NCBI GenBank assembly: GCA_947630795.1
Contig: CANRJC010000005.1
Coordinates: 1 to 64,000 of the forward strand
Origin: an uncultured Phascolarctobacterium sp.
GTDB lineage: Bacteria; Bacillota; Negativicutes; Acidaminococcales; Acidaminococcaceae
Direction: 5' to 3'
Length of the DNA stretch: 64,000 nt
The translations under genes were made by a program, and so were the position numbers. Of the stretch, positions 58,540 through 64,000 are shown piece after piece. Position 1 is the stretch's first letter, and each line of letters starts with the position of its first letter. The notes beneath the pieces were generated by a model. It was not told where the DNA came from. It saw only the letters and a list, made by a program, of their open reading frames with translations, and did no database searches.

Positions 58540-59895
58540 TCAATTTGCTTTTCTGTGTTTGGCGAAATAGGCCAAAGCCACGTCGGGGAAGGAAGCGTAG
58601 CTCAAAACATCGTCGATGCTCGCGTTGGGATAGCCCTTTTCGGCCAGCGCCTTGCGCATATCGTCCAATTGCGGGGCGATGTCGTCAGCAGGCCGATGAT
58701 CGATCACCGGTTGATTGCCGATAGCCAAACGCTGCACTTCGGGATCGATGGGGCCCGGTGTGCGGCCGTATTTGCCGCGGATGAGGTCTTTCACTTCGCG
58801 GGGGATCATTTTGTAGCGGCCGAAGGCTGCGTTGAAGGAAGCCATGGTGCCAACGATCTGGCTGGTGGGAGTCACCAGCGGCGGATAACCCAGCTCGGCC
58901 CGCACCTTGGGCATCTCGGCCAGCATCTCTTCGTATTTGTCGGCCACGCCCATGCCCTTCAGCTGATTCAAAAGGTTGCTGAGCATGCCGCCGGGGATCT
59001 GGAAGGTGAGCACTTTGGGATCGATGGGGATGTTGGCGCTGAGATTGAAATCTTTCACCAAGTCGGCCCGCACTTGCTTGAAGTGATCGGCCAAAGGCGA
59101 AAGTTTTTGCAGATCGATGTGAGTGTCGTAAACAGTGCCGGCCAAAGTAGCCACCAACGATTCGGTGCAAGGCTGGCTGGTGCTGACGGCGAAGGGAGAG
59201 AGGGCAGTGTCTACGATGTCCACGCCGGCTTCGATGGCCTTCAAGTAGGTCATGTCGCCCATGCCGCTGGTGAAGTGAGTGTGCAGGTCGATGGGCACGC
59301 TCAAATTAGATTTCAGCGCCCGCACCAATTGCTCGGCAGCGTAGGGCTTCAAGAGGCCGGCCATGTCTTTGATGCAGATGGAATCGGCACCCATCTCCAC
59401 CAGTTCGCGGCCCAATTTCACGAAGTCTTCGTCCCGATGATAGGGGCTGACGGTGTAAACGATGCAGCCCTGCACGTGGGCACCTTCTTCTTTGGCCGCC
59501 CTCATGGCGCATTCTAAGTTGCGGGTGTCGTTGAGAGCGTCGAAGATGCGGATGATGGAGATGCCGTTGGCCACAGAGCGCTTCACGAATTCGCGCACCA
59601 CATCGTCGGCGTAATGATTGTAGCCTAAAATGTTTTGGCCCCTAAGCAGCATCTGCAGAGGAGTTTTGGTGACGTGCTTGCGCAAAGTGCGCAGCCTTTC
59701 CCAGGGGTCCTCGTCCAAAAAGCGCAGGCAGGTGTCGAAGGTGGCGCCGCCCCAAGCTTCCAAAGCGTAGAAGCCGGCGTCGTCCAACTGCTCCAGCACC
59801 GGCAGCATATCGGTGATGCGCATGCGGGTGGCGGCTACGGATTGATGGGCATCCCGAAGGATGGTCTCCACGATCTTTACGGGAGTGATAGCCAT
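58540..59895 (-). CDS. Oxaloacetate decarboxylase alpha / pyruvate carboxylase B-type carboxyltransferase
   Basis: This protein of 451 residues is the carboxyltransferase barrel plus PYC-OADA domain. It carries TILRDAHQSVAATRMR, LEAWGGATFDTCLRFL, LRGQNILGY, the active Lys in SICIKDMAGLL and the zinc-binding DLHTHFTSGMG. The C-terminal biotinyl domain of full-length OadA/PycB is absent, so a separate biotin carrier protein must be used. With membrane decarboxylase subunits it would pump sodium; with a biotin carboxylase it would make oxaloacetate. The start at 59895 follows AAGGAGC; an upstream extension is unlike the family. Confidence 0.88.
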   Translation of the reverse strand: MAITPVKIVETILRDAHQSVAATRMRITDMLPVLEQLDDAGFYALEAWGGATFDTCLRFLDEDPWERLRTLRKHVTKTPLQMLLRGQNILGYNHYADDVVREFVKRSVANGISIIRIFDALNDTRNLECAMRAAKEEGAHVQGCIVYTVSPYHRDEDFVKLGRELVEMGADSICIKDMAGLLKPYAAEQLVRALKSNLSVPIDLHTHFTSGMGDMTYLKAIEAGVDIVDTALSPFAVSTSQPCTESLVATLAGTVYDTHIDLQKLSPLADHFKQVRADLVKDFNLSANIPIDPKVLTFQIPGGMLSNLLNQLKGMGVADKYEEMLAEMPKVRAELGYPPLVTPTSQIVGTMASFNAAFGRYKMIPREVKDLIRGKYGRTPGPIDPEVQRLAIGNQPVIDHRPADDIAPQLDDMRKALAEKGYPNASIDDVLSYASFPDVALAYFAKHRKAN

Positions 59896-60094
59896 ATCGA
59901 TTGCTCCTTTCAAGGTATAGATAGCTTTCTTCACAGGCGTTTCAGCGTAAAAAAAATCACGCTACGGCGGCCCGTCATTTTTATTTTAGCACATTCACGG
60001 CCGGATAGATAGGGGCGAAGGCGGAAGATGTTTCAGAAAAAGGTTAAAAAGCTGTGAACTGTTCGTCTTTAAAAGCGAGGGTTGGTAAAAAGTG
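59896..60094. other. Divergent intergenic region
   Basis: The minus-strand leader of the carboxyltransferase gene holds a hairpin AGCGT/ACGCT with a T8 loop (59942-59961) and a TAAAAT that could be a -10 (about 59987). No gene is seen. Confidence 0.45.
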
Positions 60095-60124
60095 TTGGCC
60101 TCGTCCCCGCCTCCATGGTATAAT
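60095..60124 (+). promoter_or_regulatory. Promoter for the DUF3783 gene
   Basis: TTGGCC, 18 nt, TATAAT. Confidence 0.6.
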
Positions 60125-60151
60125 GAGGCAGACAGGAAAGGATGATGGCTG

Positions 60152-60586
60152 ATGCGTTTAGTGCTGGCCTTTGATTTTTCCGCCGAGAGGCTGGCGGCCC
60201 TGCGTTTGGCGGCTTTGGCGGCCAAGGCACAGGTGAAGGAAGTGCCGCCCGAGGACTTTCACACACCGCTGGGGACTTTGGCAAAGATCAAAGGCTTTGT
60301 CGCAAAAGGCGAGGCAAAAGAAGCAGAACTCGCGGAAGAAGAACTGCCCCAAAAAGAATTCGTCTATCTGGCGGGCTTCGACAGGCCCGGCCTCGATCGT
60401 TTTTTGGCGGCGGTGCAAAGAGGAAAATTGCGCCGCATCGACTTGAAGGCCATGGCCACGCCCGTCAACGTGCAGTGGACGCCCCTGCGGCTTTTCAAAG
60501 AATTGCGGGACGAACACAGCTACATGGGCAAAATGAACAAAAAGCTCCTCACTGTCCATTCGCAGCCAAAAGAAGAACGGCAGTGA
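60152..60586 (+). CDS. DUF3783 domain-containing protein
   Basis: This protein of 144 residues fits DUF3783: the strand-helix start LVLAFDFSAERLAALRLAALAAKAQVKEV, then KEFVYLAGFDRPGLDRFLAAVQR and KAMATPVNVQWTPLRLFKELRDEH. The family is small and found mainly in anaerobic Firmicutes; function unknown. It is 63 nt upstream of the yajQ-like gene and may share its transcript. Confidence 0.75.
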   Translation: MRLVLAFDFSAERLAALRLAALAAKAQVKEVPPEDFHTPLGTLAKIKGFVAKGEAKEAELAEEELPQKEFVYLAGFDRPGLDRFLAAVQRGKLRRIDLKAMATPVNVQWTPLRLFKELRDEHSYMGKMNKKLLTVHSQPKEERQ

Positions 60587-60649
60587 GAGCCTCTTGAAAA
60601 AATTTTTCGACAGTCGCAAAAAAAGAGCGAACGCTCGCGGAGGATGCAA

Positions 60650-61141
60650 ATGGCAAAAGACAGTTCTTTCGACGTAGTATCCCAAGTAGACAAACAGGAG
60701 ATGGCCAACGCAGTGAACCAAGTGCAGAAGGAAGTGGCTCAGCGCTTTGACTTTCGAGGCAGCTCCGCTTCTCTCACTTTGGAAGAAAATTGTTTGAAGC
60801 TGGCAGCGGAAGACGAATACAAGCTGGACGCCATCCTCACCATGCTGCGCATCCGTTTGGCGAAGAGGGGCGTGCCTCTGCGCTGTTTGGAACCGGGAAA
60901 GATCGAACCGGCGGCCAAGGGGACGGTGCGGCAGCAAGTGAACATCCGCCAAGGCATCGACAAAGAAAAGGCCAAGAGCATCATCAACACTGTCAAAGGA
61001 TTGAAATTGAAAGTGACCGCCCAGATCCAAGACGATCAGGTGAGAGTGAGCGGCGCCAAAAAGGACGACTTGCAGGCAGTGATCAAAAAATTGAAAGAAA
61101 GCGATTTCGGCATCGACCTGCAGTTCATCAACCTGCGCTGA
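60650..61141 (+). CDS. YajQ/UPF0234 family nucleotide-binding protein
   Basis: This protein of 163 residues has the YajQ opening MAKDSSFDVVSQVDKQEMANAVNQVQKEVAQRFDF and the repeated-fold ending VTAQIQDDQVRVSGAKKDDLQAVI. It has two ferredoxin-like folds and binds nucleotides; some relatives sense cyclic di-GMP. ATG 60650 is 6 nt after GGAGG; an ATG two codons earlier overlaps that spacing. The length is normal. Confidence 0.93.
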   Translation: MAKDSSFDVVSQVDKQEMANAVNQVQKEVAQRFDFRGSSASLTLEENCLKLAAEDEYKLDAILTMLRIRLAKRGVPLRCLEPGKIEPAAKGTVRQQVNIRQGIDKEKAKSIINTVKGLKLKVTAQIQDDQVRVSGAKKDDLQAVIKKLKESDFGIDLQFINLR

Positions 61142-61231
61142 AAAAAGTCGGCGTATTTTTCGAGAAAGTCAAAAAGCCCCTTAGGGCGAAAAGAAGCAGC
61201 ACATAATTTCATAAGGCTCATCATCGATGCA

Positions 61232-61270
61232 AGCGGGAGTAGTTCTATCCTTCTCCCGCTCGATTTTTTT
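61232..61270 (+). terminator. Terminator between yajQ and pilT
   Basis: AGCGGGAG and CTCCCGCT with a 13-nt loop, then CGATTTTTTT. The pilT ribosome site begins in the next few bases, so it may double as an attenuator. Confidence 0.8.
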
Positions 61271-61284
61271 AAAAGGAGAAAAAA

Positions 61285-62283
61285 ATGGACGTCATTTCTT
61301 TATTGAAGAAGGCAAGAGCTTTGAAAGCTTCCGATCTGCACCTTGCTTTGGGAGAAAGGCCCTATGTGAGGAGAAACGGCCTCTTAGAGCCTTTGACCGA
61401 AGAAAAGATCAGCGACGAAAAAGAGCTGGCCGAGGCGGGAAGAGAACTTTTGGGAAAAAGTTGGGAAGAAGAAGAAAAAAAGCTGCAAGAAAAAGATTTC
61501 GCTTTTGCTCTTTCTCTGGCAGGCGAAGAAGTGCCGGTGCGGGGCAACGCCTTTCGTCAGCGAAGCAGCTGGGCCTTCGCTCTGCGCCTTTTGCCGTCAA
61601 GGCCCCCAAGTTGGCAAGAACTGGGCCTGCCTGAAGCGGTGGGGGCGTGGACCCGGGCCCAAGGAGGGCTCATCTTAGTTGCCGGCCCCACCGGCAGCGG
61701 CAAAAGCACCACTTTAGCCGCCCTCATCGATAAGATCAATCGGGAACGGGCCTGCCACATCATCACTTTGGAAGACCCCATCGAATATCGCCACAGAGGA
61801 GAGCTGGCCCTCATCGCTCAGCGTGAATTGGGCAGAGACACGAGAGACTTTGCCTCGGGCCTGCGGTCTGCTTTGAGACAGGACCCGGATGTTCTTTTGA
61901 TCGGTGAATTGCGGGAGAAAGAGGCCATGACCATCACTCTGCAGGCGGCAGAGACGGGACATTTATGCTTGGCCACCGTTCACGCTTCTTCGACTGTCGA
62001 AGCCATCGGCCGCATTTTAGACGTGATGGCCGAACAAGCGGGCTCGGCGGCCCAAGTGGCCGCTGTTTTGGTGGGAGTGGTGAGCCAGCGTTTGCTGCCG
62101 AAAAAAGGAGGGGGCAGGGCGGCGGCCTTCGAAGTGCTGACCGCCACCCCGGCGCTCAGAAATTTGATCAGACAGAGACAATTGCACCAAGTGCCCGGCT
62201 ACATAGAAACGGGCAGCCGCTACGGCATGGTGACCATGGCGGCTGCCTTGGAAAAATTGCGCAGAGCTGGCGTCATCGAATGA
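61285..62283 (+). CDS. pilT: Type IV pilus retraction ATPase, PilT family
   Basis: This protein of 332 residues has ASDLHLALGERPYVRRNG at the start and Walker A AGPTGSGKSTT. The Asp box follows (HIITLEDPIEYRHRG), then a Walker B variant LLIGELRE and the His box GHLCLATVHASS. The AIRNLIR-type motif required for retraction appears as ALRNLIRQRQLHQV. In the cell it forms a hexamer at the pilus base. No pilus genes are adjacent. The GAGE-type glutamate of Walker B is replaced by GEL, a small deviation. Confidence 0.9.
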   Translation: MDVISLLKKARALKASDLHLALGERPYVRRNGLLEPLTEEKISDEKELAEAGRELLGKSWEEEEKKLQEKDFAFALSLAGEEVPVRGNAFRQRSSWAFALRLLPSRPPSWQELGLPEAVGAWTRAQGGLILVAGPTGSGKSTTLAALIDKINRERACHIITLEDPIEYRHRGELALIAQRELGRDTRDFASGLRSALRQDPDVLLIGELREKEAMTITLQAAETGHLCLATVHASSTVEAIGRILDVMAEQAGSAAQVAAVLVGVVSQRLLPKKGGGRAAAFEVLTATPALRNLIRQRQLHQVPGYIETGSRYGMVTMAAALEKLRRAGVIE

Positions 62284-62358
62284 GCAAAGAAGCGAGGAGC
62301 GGTCAAAGGGACAGTAAGTTATAAATAAAAGCGACCGAGAAAAAATTTTTTCTTCGTC

Positions 62359-64000
62359 TTACAGAACGTGGTCTTTGGCCAAACGGGCCAGCAATTCTCG
62401 GCGGCCCAAAAGCCACAGCAGGTCGCCGTTTTCGAAAATCAACGAAACGTGGGGCTCGTTGATGGTGTAGGCGCCCCTTTCTATGCCGATGACCATGCAC
62501 TGCCAGCGCTCCCTCAGGTTCGCCTCCTTCATGGTCTTGCCCAAAAGGAAGGAGTGTTTGTCGATCTTCAAAGCGAAATAGATGAAACCGTCTTGAGGCT
62601 GGGCCAGCATGAACGATCTCAGGCTGACAGCGGCCGCCAATTTTTGCAGGCCCATGCGGGCATGAGCGCCGGCGTTGGCTAAAGCGTCCAATTGCACACG
62701 GTTGCCGATCAAAAGCAGCCGGTCGCCCCCTTCTAAGGTGCGGATGCCGGAGGGGAGGTCGATGACTGCGCCCTTTTCGCTGACGATCTGCAGCACGTTG
62801 CAGGCGTAGTAGGCCCTGAAGCCGATGTCCTGCAATTTTCTGCCGGCCAAAGGCGAAGTGTGGGACAGCCGATAGCTTTGCACGTGGATCTCTTCGTCGA
62901 ACCAATGTTCGTTTTCGGCGCCTGCGGCCTCACGATGCTCCCGCATGTGTTTTTCGTTCAGATTCACCAAAAAGCGGGCTTCGACACGCAGGTATTGACG
63001 AAGGAAGAAATCGCTGCTGCTGAGGGCCCAGACCGCCGCAGCCATCACCGCCAAGACCAGCCAGCCGGAGAGGCCGGCCAAAGTGTGGAAGCAAAAATTC
63101 AAGAAGCCGCCCACTACCACCACTCTCAGCAGCACCAGCACGCACAAAGGCAAATGATTGCTGCGCCGTTTGAACCAAAGAAGAGTGAAGAGGTCGGCGC
63201 CGCCGGTCCTGTTGATCAAAAGGGCGCAGAGGAGGGGCGCCATCAATAAAAAGCTGACGGCCGCCGCCGCCAAGTGGGGGCGAGGCAGGCCCGTCTTCGT
63301 CAATTCGGGCAGCAGGAAGTGCTCGGCGCCCACGGCGATGGCAGCGAGGAGCACGGTGAAGATCAAAAGGCGCAGGCAATAATCTTTCAAGAAATCGCGC
63401 CAATCGCTGTCTTCTTTTTCTTCGCCCATCCGTACGGTGTAGCGCTCTAAAATTTTTTGCGCTTTTTGCGGGAGGATATTCTGCAACGCTTTATAAGCGG
63501 GCTCGGCCGAACGGATGAGAAAGGGAGTGGCGAAAGTGGTGAGGACGCTCACCGCCACCACTATCGGGTAGAGAAAGCCGCTGGTGAGATGTTGAGAGGC
63601 CCCTAAGGCGGCCAAGATGAAAGAGAATTCGCCGATCTGACAGAGGGCAGAGCCGCAGCGAACAGCAGTGTGCAGGTCCAGGCCCGCAGCCAGCACTCCC
63701 AAGCAGCCCATGCTCGATTGACCGACGATGACCACCGCCGTCAAGACCAGCACCGGCACGGCATATTGCACGAGCAGTTTGGGGTCCACCAACATGCCCA
63801 CGGAAACGAAGAAGACGGCACCGAAAAGATCTTTCACCGGTGTGATGAGGTGTTCTATCCTTTCGGCGTTGGGAGCTTCGGAGATCAAGGAGCCCATGAG
63901 GAAGGCGCCCAAGGCGGCGGAGAAACCCAAATAACTTACCAAGGCCACCATGGTGAGGCACAGGCCCAAAGAGACTACCAAAAGACTTTCGTCGTTGAGG
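62359..64000 (-). CDS. KefB-type cation:proton antiporter, partial
   Basis: The C-terminal 547 or so residues of a CPA2 antiporter are seen; the gene runs past the window end, so the start is missing. The membrane part (ending near residue 330) shows ALGAFLMGSLISEAPNAERIEHLITPVKDLFGAVFFVSVGMLVDP and the CQIGEFSFILAA motif of the family. Two TrkA-C/RCK-like regulatory domains follow (SPLAGRKLQDIGFRAYYACNVLQIV, and HSFLLGKTMKEANLRERWQCMVIGIER), which sense ligands and gate transport. It exchanges K+ or Na+ for H+; which ion is not clear. Confidence 0.88.
   Translation of the reverse strand, partial: LNDESLLVVSLGLCLTMVALVSYLGFSAALGAFLMGSLISEAPNAERIEHLITPVKDLFGAVFFVSVGMLVDPKLLVQYAVPVLVLTAVVIVGQSSMGCLGVLAAGLDLHTAVRCGSALCQIGEFSFILAALGASQHLTSGFLYPIVVAVSVLTTFATPFLIRSAEPAYKALQNILPQKAQKILERYTVRMGEEKEDSDWRDFLKDYCLRLLIFTVLLAAIAVGAEHFLLPELTKTGLPRPHLAAAAVSFLLMAPLLCALLINRTGGADLFTLLWFKRRSNHLPLCVLVLLRVVVVGGFLNFCFHTLAGLSGWLVLAVMAAAVWALSSSDFFLRQYLRVEARFLVNLNEKHMREHREAAGAENEHWFDEEIHVQSYRLSHTSPLAGRKLQDIGFRAYYACNVLQIVSEKGAVIDLPSGIRTLEGGDRLLLIGNRVQLDALANAGAHARMGLQKLAAAVSLRSFMLAQPQDGFIYFALKIDKHSFLLGKTMKEANLRERWQCMVIGIERGAYTINEPHVSLIFENGDLLWLLGRRELLARLAKDHVL

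Overview
The window reads as a chromosomal segment of a Firmicutes-type bacterium, most likely a member of the Negativicutes (Acidaminococcaceae or a relative). The pointers are a T-box leucine leader, a RexB/AddB-AddA nuclease pair, an OmpR-type phosphate regulator pair, a PilT motor ATPase, a free-standing decarboxylase-type carboxyltransferase (OadA/PycB-like) and a very strongly codon-optimised SLC13-type dicarboxylate carrier. The lineage call is inference from gene content; there is no rRNA here to settle it.

Layout. 0-1.2 kb: a decayed IS3-family element, with a second IS end beside it. 1.2-3.7 kb: azlCD (branched-chain amino acid export) and a lipoprotein-anchored aldo/keto reductase. 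3.7-11.7 kb: a complete phosphate regulon: Pho-box-like repeats, pstSCAB, phoU, a PhoB/PhoP-type regulator, a PhoR-type kinase and a lipoprotein acid phosphatase. pstB carries a premature stop. 11.7-13 kb: YbaK-like deacylase and an Asp/Glu racemase. 13-16.2 kb: mcrBC on the minus strand, divergent from truB-ribF-rpsO. 19-21 kb: rubredoxin-glutamate synthase fusion. 21.5-29 kb: Sel1-repeat protein, addB, addA. 30.8-38.4 kb: purE-F-M-N-H-D and an IMP dehydrogenase. 38.7-40.1 kb: the SLC13 carrier. 40.4-41.5 kb: an AbiF (Abi_2, HEPN) gene on the minus strand behind a short structured leader RNA ending in its own terminator. 41.6-41.8 kb: tRNA-Val and tRNA-Asn. 42-48 kb: YhcH-like protein, BacA-like ABC transporter, YbjN-like protein, T-box plus leuA. 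48.2-51.3 kb: NCS2 purine permease (frameshifted) with adenine deaminase. 52.5-57.4 kb: a restriction-modification island: XRE controller, two cytosine-C5 methyltransferases, a Sau3AI-family endonuclease and Vsr. 57.4-64 kb: repeats, an oxaloacetate decarboxylase alpha-type gene, DUF3783, YajQ, PilT and a KefB-type antiporter cut by the window end.

Three separate defence loci (McrBC, AbiF with its RNA, the Sau3AI-like island) sit between housekeeping operons. The most interesting is the AbiF pair: promoter, a leader RNA of about 60 nt, an intrinsic terminator, then the HEPN toxin-like gene, an arrangement like a toxin with an RNA antitoxin.

A second theme is a family of diverged tandem repeats with a unit of about 33-36 nt, built round an AAAAAGCTC-like core. 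It fills many gaps immediately downstream of stop codons (about 30.4, 38.4, 40.2, 41.9, 44.9 and 47.6 kb, with related stretches elsewhere). Smaller curiosities are a 60-bp run of GATNN pentamers rich in GATC, a split purH lacking its transformylase half, and a long hairpin bracketed by two copies of a dispersed repeat near 58 kb.
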